DNA of 64,000 nucleotides, from positions 26,455 through 90,454 of the forward strand of contig QHBO01000031.1 in the NCBI GenBank assembly GCA_003243965.1. Direction: 5' to 3'. Each line of letters starts with the position of its first letter. The stretch's first letter is position 1. The notes beneath the pieces were generated by a model. It was not told where the DNA came from. It searched no databases and worked only from the letters and a program-made list of their open reading frames with translations. The stretch comes from Chloroflexota bacterium (GTDB lineage Bacteria > Chloroflexota > Limnocylindria > QHBO01). Shown here one piece after another: positions 1-9,854 of this stretch. The position numbers and the translations under genes were made by a program.

Positions 1-1346
<1,346 letters not shown>

Positions 1347-1395
1347 TTACCGATTCTATCACCGGCCACCCCGGCGACTAGACTTCCCGGCGCAC

Positions 1396-2253
1396 ATGGG
1401 CCGTTGTCAGCCGCGCCGATCGCCCACCGCCAACCGCCTCGTGGCGGCGGTTCGCCTCGTCCATCCCGCGCCGGCCGCGGCGGTGGTCGCCCTGACCGTC
1501 GCGCTGGCGGCCATCCTCACCGCACAGAGCGGCCGCCCGCCGGGGCTGCGCCTGCTCCTCACGGTGCTCAGCGTCGCAGGCTCGCAGATCGCCACCGGCG
1601 CCTTCAACGACCTGGCGGATCGTCATCGCGACGCCCGCGCGCGACCGGAGAAGCCGATTCCCGCCGGCGAGCTCGGCCCACGCGCGGCGGCGCTCATCGG
1701 GCTCGGCGGGCTGGCGCTCCACGCAGCGAGCAGCGCGGCGCTCGGCGGGCTGGCGCTCGTGCTGGGCGCGACCGCCACCGGCTCGGCGCTGCTCTACGAC
1801 TTCGCCCTCTCACGTCGGCCGGCGTCGGTGGTCCCCTATCTCGTCAGCTTTGGCATCCTGCCGGCGTGGATCGCGGCCGGGATCGAGGTGCCTCTCTCCC
1901 GGGTGCTGCCGGCGATGCTGCTGGTCGCCCCCTTTGCCGCCGCCGCGCATCTGGCGAATGCGCTGCGGGACTTTGAGGCCGATCGAGCGGGCGGCTCGCG
2001 CAGCCTCGTCCAGGTGCTTGGCCGCGGGCGCAGCCGGGCGGCGGCACTGGCGCTGGCGCTCGGGGTGGGAGTAGCCGTGGGAGTGGCATTCAGCCTCGGA
2101 GGGCAGCTGCGCCCGCTACCCCTCGCGCTGGGCGCGCTCGGCCTCGCCGCCGTGGCGCAGGGTGCGTGGAGCGCCCGACGGCTGTGGTACGGAATGCTGC
2201 TCGCGGCCGTCTGCTGGACCGCGGGGTGGGCACTCGCCACCGGCGGCCTTTGA
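1396..2253 (+). CDS. UbiA-family prenyltransferase
   Basis: Multi-TM protein with NDLADRHRDARARPEKPIPAGEL (NDxxDxxxD motif of UbiA prenyltransferases). Start chosen inside ORF 1207..2253 because the upstream part overlaps pyrG. Confidence 0.8.
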   Translation: MGRCQPRRSPTANRLVAAVRLVHPAPAAAVVALTVALAAILTAQSGRPPGLRLLLTVLSVAGSQIATGAFNDLADRHRDARARPEKPIPAGELGPRAAALIGLGGLALHAASSAALGGLALVLGATATGSALLYDFALSRRPASVVPYLVSFGILPAWIAAGIEVPLSRVLPAMLLVAPFAAAAHLANALRDFEADRAGGSRSLVQVLGRGRSRAAALALALGVGVAVGVAFSLGGQLRPLPLALGALGLAAVAQGAWSARRLWYGMLLAAVCWTAGWALATGGL

Positions 2254-2266
2254 ATCCGACGATCGT

Positions 2267-2419
2267 TCAGATGGTGTCGTCGAGCTCCATCGCCTCGTCG
2301 TCGCTCTCTTCGGTCAGCTTCAGCCAGACGAAGAGCCCGGCAAGGATGGTGAGCGGCACGATGATCAGCGCCGCGAGGAGCGCTCCGATGCTGATCATCA
2401 CGATCTTCAGCGCCTTCAT
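2267..2419 (-). CDS. Small single-pass membrane protein (50 aa)
   Basis: Reverse strand reads MKALKIVMISIGALLAALIIVPLTILAGLFVWLKLTEESDDEAMELDDTI*; one hydrophobic helix plus acidic tail. Below the ORF-track length cut-off. Confidence 0.55.
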   Translation of the reverse strand: MKALKIVMISIGALLAALIIVPLTILAGLFVWLKLTEESDDEAMELDDTI

Positions 2420-2604
2420 GTTGGTACTCCTGCTCCTGGTGCGTTCCGGTTCTCGACTTTGGTGGTCATCGGTCCACGACCGAGGTTCATACGCGGTGGA
2501 TCGGCAATGGGATCCGGATCAGCCGAGGGATCCGATGGAAGGGTTGGGATTGGCGGCGCCCGGGGTCGGAGCAACCGATCGGCGCTTGCAAGCCCGGGTG
2601 CGAG

Positions 2605-3102
2605 TCATCGGCCCCGTCGCTGGTCCGGCGCGTTCTCGATCATAGCCAGAATCTCCTCGCGGGTGAACTCGGCGAGCTCGTGTGCGATCGCCCCGTTCGA
2701 GCTGACGGTGAGCATCCGCAGCACGAATGATCCCTGCTGCTCGAAGAAGAACAGATCGCGCGGCTTGCGCCCATCGACGTACCCTCCAAGCACGCGGAGT
2801 GCCTGCTCGTAGTAGTTCTGGATCCCGGCGTGCGGGTGCTCCTCCTCCGAGCTGCGGCGCTCATCGGTGCGCTCGTCCATCAGCTGACCAACCTGCTCAT
2901 CGGTGATCTCGTGGGTCTGCTTGGAGAGGGGTACCGATTCGGACCAGCCGCCGCCACCCGGGACCCCGAGACCCTGGAGCAGGAAACCGCCGTTGATCTC
3001 CAGGAAGAGGATCTCCTTGATGCGCTGGCGGTCCGCGAACGCGCCGATGCTGCGCAGCACCTCCTCCCAGTCCTGCCGCGGGCTGCCCTCGTAGATGCGC
3101 AT
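2605..3102 (-). CDS. Conserved hypothetical protein
   Basis: 165 aa ORF with a globular protein-like composition (MRIYEGSPRQDWEEVLRSIGAFADRQRIKEILFLEINGGFLLQGL..); family not recognised. Confidence 0.65.
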   Translation of the reverse strand: MRIYEGSPRQDWEEVLRSIGAFADRQRIKEILFLEINGGFLLQGLGVPGGGGWSESVPLSKQTHEITDEQVGQLMDERTDERRSSEEEHPHAGIQNYYEQALRVLGGYVDGRKPRDLFFFEQQGSFVLRMLTVSSNGAIAHELAEFTREEILAMIENAPDQRRGR

Positions 3103-3160
3103 GCCGATCCCTCCCTGACGGCGACGATCGTCGGCCTCACGATCCCCCGAAGCATACGGC

Positions 3161-4081
3161 CTAGCGTCCGCTGAGCGCGACGGCGACCTCGGCTGCGACG
3201 CGCGCGTTGTTGACGATCAGACCGATGTTGGTGCGCAGCGTCCGACCACCCGACGAGGTGGCCATCCTGCCCAGGACGAAGGGCGTGACCCGGCCCGCCG
3301 TCACTCCTGCCGCCGCCGCCGCTCGCAGCGCCTCGGCGATCCAGCCGTCGACCTCGTCACCGGCGATCGCGAGCTCGGCCGGAGGCGGCTGCACGAAGAG
3401 CAGGCCACCTGCGCCCGGCAGGCGCAGGTGGAGATCGACGACCGCCGCCGCCTCGTCCGCGGACTCGACCCGGTGGGTGAGCGCGAGTCCACTCGTGGCG
3501 GAGTAGAAGGCGGGCAGCTCGCCGACCCGAAGGCCGATGACCGGCACGCGTCGCGTCTCGAGCAGCTCGAGCGTGGCGGGCAGATCGAGGATCGACTTCG
3601 CGCCGCTGCAGACCACGGCCAGTGGCGTCACCGCCAGCTCCTCGATGTCCGAGCTGACGTCGAAGCTGGCCGCCGCCCCGCGGTGCACCCCGCCGATGCC
3701 ACCGGTGGCCAGAACCCGGATCCCGGCCAGGTGCGCGATCCGCAGCGTGGCGCTCACCGTCGTGGCGGCCAGCCGCCCCGTGGCCAGCAGGACGCCGAGG
3801 TCCCGCGAGGCCGCCTTCGCGGGTCCGCGCTCCGGGTCGGCAAGGCGCTCCAGAATGGCGGACTCGGCGCCGACCAGCAGCCGGCCGTCCTCGACGGCGA
3901 TGGTGGCCGGGACGGCCCCCGCTCCTCGTACCGCCTCCTCCGCCATGCGCGCCGCCTCGAGGTTGTGCGGCGGTGGCAGGCCCTGGGCGATCAGGCTCGA
4001 TTCCAGCGCCACCACCGCGCGGCCGGCCGCGAGCGCCGCGTGGACCTCCGCCGAGACGGACAGCCGATCGAAATGCCTCAT
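3161..4081 (-). CDS. psuG: Pseudouridine-5'-phosphate glycosidase
   Basis: VVALESSLIAQGLPPPHNLEAA.., VLATGGIGGVHRGA..FDVSSDIEEL, VCSGAKSILDLPATLELLET; PsuG/IndA family signatures. Confidence 0.92.
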   Translation of the reverse strand: MRHFDRLSVSAEVHAALAAGRAVVALESSLIAQGLPPPHNLEAARMAEEAVRGAGAVPATIAVEDGRLLVGAESAILERLADPERGPAKAASRDLGVLLATGRLAATTVSATLRIAHLAGIRVLATGGIGGVHRGAAASFDVSSDIEELAVTPLAVVCSGAKSILDLPATLELLETRRVPVIGLRVGELPAFYSATSGLALTHRVESADEAAAVVDLHLRLPGAGGLLFVQPPPAELAIAGDEVDGWIAEALRAAAAAGVTAGRVTPFVLGRMATSSGGRTLRTNIGLIVNNARVAAEVAVALSGR

Positions 4082-5091
4082 CCGGACGGCGACCGTTCAT
4101 CCGGATGCGCCTCGTGGACCCGGCCCTGGGCGCCGACCACTTCCACGGCCGCGGCGCCGGCCTCGGCCGCGAGGCGCATCGCGGCGCGCAGCTCCGTGTC
4201 GGTCGGTGGCCAGGAGGCAGAGCGGCGCACCAGCTCGGCGAGGAGCGCCGCGACGTACGCATCCCCTGCCCCGGTGGCATCCACCGCGCGGCGAGCGGCG
4301 CTTGCCACCTCCAGGCAGCCGCCCGGCCAGGCGGCCGCCGCTCCGCGCGGCCCGTCGGTGATCACCACCAGCGTATGGGCAGCGGTCACCCGCTCGGCCA
4401 GCTGACCCCCGAGCGATGCCGCCAGCTCCGGGACGCTGCGCGCGGCCGGCGCGGTGCCGCGGACCAGCGCGACCGCCTCATCGCGGCTGACCACCAGGAG
4501 CTGCGGACAGGCGCGCCCGATCAGGTCCAGCGCTCGGTGTGTGACCGTCACGTCGTCCCGGATCGAGCCGCCCGCGATGCTGCAGCGCACATCCGGCGGA
4601 CGCGCGCCGAGCGCCGCCGCCAGGTCGCTCCCGCCGGAGGGATCGAGCAGCGCATAGCCCGACACATGGACCCACGCCGTGCCGTATCCCAGCTCCGCCG
4701 GCTGGGGAGCGGCACTCGGCGGCCGCTGGCTCAGCATCGTTCGCTCCCCCTGCGCATCGAGGAGCACCACCACGCAGCCGGTGGGCGGGCCACCGTCCGG
4801 CGGCGTCACCAGATCGACGCCCTCCACCGACAGGAGGTCGCGCAGCAGGCGTCCGCCGGCATCGGTCCCGGTGGCGGCAACCAGCCGGACCGGCAGGCCG
4901 CGCCGGGCGAGCCCGACCGCCACATTCGCCCCCTGGCCGCCGGGGCCAACGCTGATCTGCGCCGGGCTGTCCGTCCCCACGGACCCGGCAGAGGAGGGTC
5001 GAACGAGGACATCGAGCAGCGCATCACCGATCACCGTCACGCGCCGCGCGCGCCGGTCATCGGTCAGTGCCGTCTCGGCATCGGTCACCAT
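4078..5091 (-). CDS. PfkB-family carbohydrate kinase (probable pseudouridine kinase)
   Basis: VTVIGDALLDVLVRP.., GPGGQGANVAVGLARRG, C-terminal DATGAGDAYVAALLAEL; 4-bp ATGA overlap with psuG. Confidence 0.85.
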   Translation of the reverse strand: MVTDAETALTDDRRARRVTVIGDALLDVLVRPSSAGSVGTDSPAQISVGPGGQGANVAVGLARRGLPVRLVAATGTDAGGRLLRDLLSVEGVDLVTPPDGGPPTGCVVVLLDAQGERTMLSQRPPSAAPQPAELGYGTAWVHVSGYALLDPSGGSDLAAALGARPPDVRCSIAGGSIRDDVTVTHRALDLIGRACPQLLVVSRDEAVALVRGTAPAARSVPELAASLGGQLAERVTAAHTLVVITDGPRGAAAAWPGGCLEVASAARRAVDATGAGDAYVAALLAELVRRSASWPPTDTELRAAMRLAAEAGAAAVEVVGAQGRVHEAHPDERSPSG

Positions 5092-5480
5092 GGCTTCCGA
5101 CTGACGTAGCCCTCGTTGGTCGCGTGCCAGAACGCCACCTCCGGATCGGACAGGCGCCAGCACAGCCAGACCCGTTCGCCATCGCGGTCCGCGGGAAAGT
5201 CGACCAGGCCCATCTCGAGATCACGGACCTGGATGCCCATGGCGGCGAGAAGGCGGAGCAGCCCGCCCATGCCCTCCGCGATCTCGGCAATCGCGGCTTC
5301 CCGGCTTCGCGTCTCGGCCGCGTGATCGGGGCTGCCGTTCAGGTCGGTATGCGCGCGATGTGCCTGCATCGCGTCGTTCAGCCGGCGCTGCTCGACGGCG
5401 AGCTGCAGGAGCGTCGCGCGCACCTGGGGCACGAGAGCGTTGGCCTCGGCCAGCGTGTAGACCCTGTCGTCGGCCGGCAT
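5085..5480 (-). CDS. DUF2203-like protein
   Basis: MPADDRVYTLAEANALVPQVRATLLQLA...LRLLAAMGIQVRDLEMGLVDFPADRDGERVWLCWRLSDPEVAFWHATNEGY resembles DUF2203 proteins. Confidence 0.7.
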   Translation of the reverse strand: MPADDRVYTLAEANALVPQVRATLLQLAVEQRRLNDAMQAHRAHTDLNGSPDHAAETRSREAAIAEIAEGMGGLLRLLAAMGIQVRDLEMGLVDFPADRDGERVWLCWRLSDPEVAFWHATNEGYVSRKPW

Positions 5481-5589
5481 CAGTGCCCGATGGTAGCGCG
5501 CTCTGCTAGCATCGGCCCGCCCGCCGGCAGGTCTGCTCCGCTTCGCGACGGCGCCTGTCTGCTGTTCGCTGGAGGCATTGCCTTCACCG

Positions 5590-6750
5590 ATGTCCGACGA
5601 GCACCCGCCGCACGGCACCGACGAGGCCCCCCGCACCGACGAGGCCCCCCGCACCGACGAGCCGCAGCGCGTCGTGGGCCCCAACGACGAGCATCTGCCC
5701 ACCGGGCTCGACCCGTACACCGCGTACGACGACTTCAACCTGCCGAGCTACGTCGGCAGCACCACCTTCCAGAAGCTTCCGCTGCTGACCGATGTCGACG
5801 TGCTGGCCGCGCTGCGGCCCGACGTGGCGATCATCGGCGCTCCGCTCGATGACGCCGTCAGCAACCGACCGGGCGCCCGCTTCGGCCCGCGCGCCATCCG
5901 GGCCGCCACCTACCACTCGGGCTCACTGAACTCCCTGCAGCTCGATATCCAGCCCTTCGAGTGGCTGGTCGCGGTTGACGCTGGCGATGCCCCGATCGTG
6001 CCCTCGGACATCGACCGAGCGCACGCGGTGATCCGCCGCAAGGTGCTGGAGGTCGCGTCGAGCGGTGCGATCCCGATCGTGCTCGGTGGCGACCATTCGA
6101 TCACGTTCCCCTCGGCGTCGGCGGTGGCCCAGGCGGTCGCGCCGCGGCGGCTGGGGGTCGTCCATTTCGACGCCCACGCCGACACCGCCAACAACACCTG
6201 GGGCAACCTCCGCTCGCACGGCACGCCGATGCGCCGCCTGATCGAGTCCGGGGCGGTGGCCGGCCGCAACTTCGTCCAGGTAGGGCTGCGCGGCTACTGG
6301 CCGCCGCCCGAGACGCTGGACTGGATGCGGAGCAGCGGCCTGCGCTGGCACCTGATGACCGAGATCGAGGAGCGGGGCGCGGAGGCGGTCGTCGCCGACG
6401 CGATCGCGCAGGCCCTGGACGGCCCGGACGTGGTGTACCTGTCGATCGACATCGACGTCGTCGATCCGGGCATGGCGCCAGGAACCGGCACGCCCGAGCC
6501 CGGAGGCCTGCTCGCGAGAGAGCTGCTGCGCGCCATCCGCCAGATCGTCGCGCAGGTCGAGATCGCCGGAATGGACGTTGTCGAGGTCGCGCCGGCCTAT
6601 GACGTATCGGATCTGACCGCCGCACTGGCCCACCGATGTGTGATGGAGGCGATCAGTGCCCTCGCCGCGCGCCGCCGGGACCGCGGCGAACCGCCTCGCA
6701 GCGCGCGGCCGTCCCGCGCATCGGGGATATCCGGGCCCGGCGGCGGCTGA
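5590..6750 (+). CDS. speB: Agmatinase/arginase-family ureohydrolase
   Basis: IGAPLDDAVSNRPGARFGPRAIR, LGGDHSITFPS, VVHFDAHADTANN, LSIDIDVVDPGMAPGTGTPEPGG; metal-binding motifs of the ureohydrolase family. Exact substrate not determinable. Confidence 0.88.
   Translation: MSDEHPPHGTDEAPRTDEAPRTDEPQRVVGPNDEHLPTGLDPYTAYDDFNLPSYVGSTTFQKLPLLTDVDVLAALRPDVAIIGAPLDDAVSNRPGARFGPRAIRAATYHSGSLNSLQLDIQPFEWLVAVDAGDAPIVPSDIDRAHAVIRRKVLEVASSGAIPIVLGGDHSITFPSASAVAQAVAPRRLGVVHFDAHADTANNTWGNLRSHGTPMRRLIESGAVAGRNFVQVGLRGYWPPPETLDWMRSSGLRWHLMTEIEERGAEAVVADAIAQALDGPDVVYLSIDIDVVDPGMAPGTGTPEPGGLLARELLRAIRQIVAQVEIAGMDVVEVAPAYDVSDLTAALAHRCVMEAISALAARRRDRGEPPRSARPSRASGISGPGGG
5617..5661 (+). repeat. 18-bp in-frame tandem repeat (ACCGACGAGGCCCCCCGC x2.5)
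   Basis: Two exact copies plus 9 bp of a third, encoding TDEAPR-TDEAPR-TDE in the N-terminus of the agmatinase-like protein. Confidence 0.85.
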
Positions 6751-6796
6751 TCGACCGAGCGGCTGATCGACCGAGCGGCTGATCGGCCGAGCGGCC
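6744..6796. repeat. Short tandem repeat (about 16 bp, GGCTGATCGACCGAGC, about 3 copies)
   Basis: ggcggctgatcgaccgagcggctgatcgaccgagcggctgatcggccgagcggc spans the agmatinase stop codon. Confidence 0.8.
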
Positions 6797-6811
6797 GAGC
6801 GAGCGCATCGG

Positions 6812-7963
6812 TCAGCGGACCGTGAAGGACGTCTCCCCGGCCGCCGTTCCGTTGCGATTGACGCGCAGCTTGTAGGTGCCGGGGGTCAGCCCGGAGAAGC
6901 GAACCTTGATCCATCCGTTGCAGGTCTGTTGGCAGCCGATGCTGGCCAAATCCCGGCTCGCGTCACCCTGGGACGCGCCGGCCTTATCGACCAGGGTGAC
7001 TCCCAGGGTGTCCGAGGCGCTGCCCTTGGTGAATCCCACCCAGGCCCACACCTCCCCGCTCGAGACCGTGGTGCCGCTCGAGTCGCAGCCGTTCGGTCCC
7101 TGCGGCTCCGAGGCGCAGGGCTGGATCTCCGCGGTGAACCCGTCGGCAAACGTGGCCGGTGTGCCGCTCGGCTGGCCGCTGGCGCTCGGTGCGGGGGTGG
7201 GAGATGGAAGCGCGGTGGCGCTGGCCACCACGCTGGCTGACGCAGTTGGCGAGGCCTTGGCCGCGCCGCCGGCGATGATCCGCGAGAGGAGACCGCCGCC
7301 CAACAGCGCCAGCACGGCCAGCACCACCAACGCGCCAATGATCAGGGGCCCGCTGCCGGAACGCCGCGGCTCCTCGGTCGGTCGGTAGTACTCGTACCCA
7401 TCGTCGTCGGGCTCCTCGTACGTGTCCTCGAACGGGACGGGGCCGCGGCCGGCGTCCGGAGCGCCGGGGCCCGAAGCCGGTGCGGCCGCGGCGGCCGCAC
7501 CGGCGACCGGGGTGGCGGCAGCGGGCTCGTCGACCGCGCGGCCACGACGCAGCGGCGCCTGCGGCTGCGTGGCGCCGTCCGCAGCCGCCTCCTCGCGGAC
7601 CGTCGGCCCGGACCGCTCCCACGGACGCGCCCCTGCGGAGGAGCGCTCGCCGGGCGGCGGTTCGACCACGTTGTCGACGCGCGGCTCCGAGGCTGCAGCC
7701 TCTCGCCGTGCGAGACGATCCTCGGGCTCCGGGACGAACGGCTCGGCCATCGGAGCGTCGCCTGGGCCGGCGCCGCGACGGAACGGCGTGTCGCCCGGGC
7801 GCCGCGATCGGATGCGATCCTGCAATTCCTGGCGGTCCATCCCGCGCGGACGCGACATGGCGGCCGATGGGAGGGGCGCGCCGCACTGCGTGCAGAACGC
7901 GGCAAGCGCGGTGGCACGGCCGCAGGTCGGGCAGCGCGTCTGTCCGGGCTTCGGCGTCGACAT
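6812..7963 (-). CDS. Zinc-ribbon membrane protein with extracytoplasmic C-terminal domain
   Basis: N-term TRCPTCGRATALAAFCTQCGAPLP (double CxxC), a long disordered region, one TM (PLIIGALVVLAVLALLGGGLLSRIIAGG), TPSPTPAPS linker, and a C-terminal beta-rich domain. Confidence 0.75.
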   Translation of the reverse strand: MSTPKPGQTRCPTCGRATALAAFCTQCGAPLPSAAMSRPRGMDRQELQDRIRSRRPGDTPFRRGAGPGDAPMAEPFVPEPEDRLARREAAASEPRVDNVVEPPPGERSSAGARPWERSGPTVREEAAADGATQPQAPLRRGRAVDEPAAATPVAGAAAAAAPASGPGAPDAGRGPVPFEDTYEEPDDDGYEYYRPTEEPRRSGSGPLIIGALVVLAVLALLGGGLLSRIIAGGAAKASPTASASVVASATALPSPTPAPSASGQPSGTPATFADGFTAEIQPCASEPQGPNGCDSSGTTVSSGEVWAWVGFTKGSASDTLGVTLVDKAGASQGDASRDLASIGCQQTCNGWIKVRFSGLTPGTYKLRVNRNGTAAGETSFTVR

Positions 7964-8030
7964 CACGCCGCATTCTGCGCCGCGGGACGCGTTGCTGCAT
8001 CGCTGCCGGGCATTGGGGTGCCGGCGCGGG

Positions 8031-8687
8031 TCAGGCGCCCGGCCGCTTCCACTCGCTGCCGTCGGCGAAGCGTTCTCGCTTCCAGACCGGCAGCCGCTCC
8101 TTGATTGCCTCGATCACGAAGCGATTCGCCTCATACGCCTCGGCCCGGTGCATCGCCGCGGTCACGATCGCCACCGCGACGTCGCCGATCGGCACGGTCC
8201 CGATCCGGTGGACGACCGCCGCCTCTGTCCCGGGCCACCGCTCCCTGACCCCCGCGACGATCTCGGCCAGGACCCGCTCCGCCATCTCGGGATACGCCTC
8301 GTAGTCCAGCTCGACCACGATCCGGCCGTCGTCGGCGAGCTCGCGGGCACGCCCGACGAAGGTCACCACCGCGCCGTGCGGCCGGCCTGCGACCTGCGCC
8401 TCGAGCGCCGCCACGTCGATCGGTCGATCGGTGAGGAACGCGTCGTCGCCGCCGGACACGGGGGGCAGGAATGCGACCTCGTCACCGTTGGTCAGCGGCG
8501 TCTCCCAGCGCGCGAAGGCGGCGTTGCGGGCGGTGAGCACGTAGCGGCGATGCGGCTCGAGCCCGGGGTGGATGCGCGCCAGCGCACGCCACGCATCGTC
8601 GAGGGTGGCGCCAGGTGGCAGCTCGAGTTCGGTGCACGCGGCGGACACCTCCCGGAGCGATGCGAAGCATCGGGCCTGAACGCGCAT
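8031..8687 (-). CDS. Molybdopterin synthase MoaD-MoaE fusion
   Basis: N-terminal MoaD-like ubiquitin fold (MRVQARCFASLREVSA..LTNGDEVAFLPPVSGG) fused to MoaE (GAVVTFVGRARELADDGRIVVELDYEAYPEMAERVL...VHRIGTVPIGDVAVAIVTAAMHRAEAYEANRFVIEAIKERLPVWKRE). Confidence 0.92.
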   Translation of the reverse strand: MRVQARCFASLREVSAACTELELPPGATLDDAWRALARIHPGLEPHRRYVLTARNAAFARWETPLTNGDEVAFLPPVSGGDDAFLTDRPIDVAALEAQVAGRPHGAVVTFVGRARELADDGRIVVELDYEAYPEMAERVLAEIVAGVRERWPGTEAAVVHRIGTVPIGDVAVAIVTAAMHRAEAYEANRFVIEAIKERLPVWKRERFADGSEWKRPGA

Positions 8688-8690
8688 CGG

Positions 8691-9470
8691 TCAGACCGGA
8701 ACCCCGGTCAGGTAGCTGAGTGACGCGCCGGCGATGCAGCCCGCCATCACCAGCGCCAGACCGATGTACAGCAGGCCGGTGCTCGCCTGCAGCGAGGCGG
8801 CCCGGGTCGCAAGCATGGCCAGCACCACGGTCGCGATGGGCAGCAGCGTGCCGGCCACGAGGCGCAGCCAGACGAGCCAACCGATGCCGCTGCCCAGCGG
8901 CGTCGGGCCAACGGTGAGCTGCGCGATGCCGAACGCGAGCGCCTGGGCGCTCAGGCCGACGATCGCCACCCCGATCAGCCGCCGCAGCGGGAGCGGGGAC
9001 AGCCGCGGGGTGACCAGGTACCAATGCCCGAGCAGCATGGCGGCGGTCACCGAGCCGAGCACCACGGTCGCCAGCGTCAGCTGGAGCGCAAACAGCGGCG
9101 CGCTGCGGGTCCCTCCCGCGACCGCAAGGAACAGGAGCGCCCCCAGACCGATGGCCCCGCCCAGCAGCGCCAATCCTGAACGCGGCGCGCGGAGCACGGA
9201 GCCGAGCAGGTAGGCGGCCGCCGAGGCGACACTTCCGATCACCAGCCAGCGGCGGATTCCCGCGGTGGCATCCGCGACCGTTTCGGCCGGTAGGTTCAGC
9301 TCGCTCAGCAACAGGATCGCGGCGAGCGCAGCTGCGAACCAGGCCATGAACAGCCGATAGCCGCGGGTCGTGCCGCCCAGCAGCTCGGTGGCACCCGTGG
9401 CGAGCAGTGTCCCCGAGGCGAGGCTCGCCCAGAAGATCCAGTTGACGAAGGGGAGCGCCTCGATTCGCAC
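8691..9470 (-). CDS. Multi-pass integral membrane protein
   Basis: 259 aa with about 8 hydrophobic segments; family not recognised. Confidence 0.65.
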   Translation of the reverse strand: MRIEALPFVNWIFWASLASGTLLATGATELLGGTTRGYRLFMAWFAAALAAILLLSELNLPAETVADATAGIRRWLVIGSVASAAAYLLGSVLRAPRSGLALLGGAIGLGALLFLAVAGGTRSAPLFALQLTLATVVLGSVTAAMLLGHWYLVTPRLSPLPLRRLIGVAIVGLSAQALAFGIAQLTVGPTPLGSGIGWLVWLRLVAGTLLPIATVVLAMLATRAASLQASTGLLYIGLALVMAGCIAGASLSYLTGVPV

Positions 9471-9495
9471 GGCTGGCGAGTATACCGACGCACCC

Positions 9496-9846
9496 TCAGC
9501 GCCCCGCCAGCAGGGAGCCGGTCAGCCCGATCTCCACGTATCCGCCATTGACCCTGGTCGGGAAGGTCTCCACCGGATCGGTCGCCGGCGGGACGGTGGC
9601 GGCGCCGGTGCGCACGTCGAAACAGCCGCCGTGCCAGGCGCACACCAGGTAGCCGTCTCGGGCGTCGAAGCCGGCCTCGGAGAGCGGGAAGTCGCGGTGG
9701 CTGCAGTTATTCTGGACCGCGAAGAATGCCCCGCGGTGGCGGACCAGGACCAGCGGCGTGCCGTCGATCTCGACCGGGATCAGCTCGCCGTCGCGCAGCT
9801 CCTCGACCGGGATCACCCGCACGAAACGGGTCGCGGCCGCGGTCAC
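9496..9846 (-). CDS. Rieske [2Fe-2S] ferredoxin-like protein
   Basis: NNCSHRDFPLSEAGFDARDGYLVCAWHGGCFDVRTG: CxH...CxxH Rieske cluster motif. Confidence 0.9.
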   Translation of the reverse strand: MTAAATRFVRVIPVEELRDGELIPVEIDGTPLVLVRHRGAFFAVQNNCSHRDFPLSEAGFDARDGYLVCAWHGGCFDVRTGAATVPPATDPVETFPTRVNGGYVEIGLTGSLLAGR

Positions 9847-9854
9847 GACCTGCG

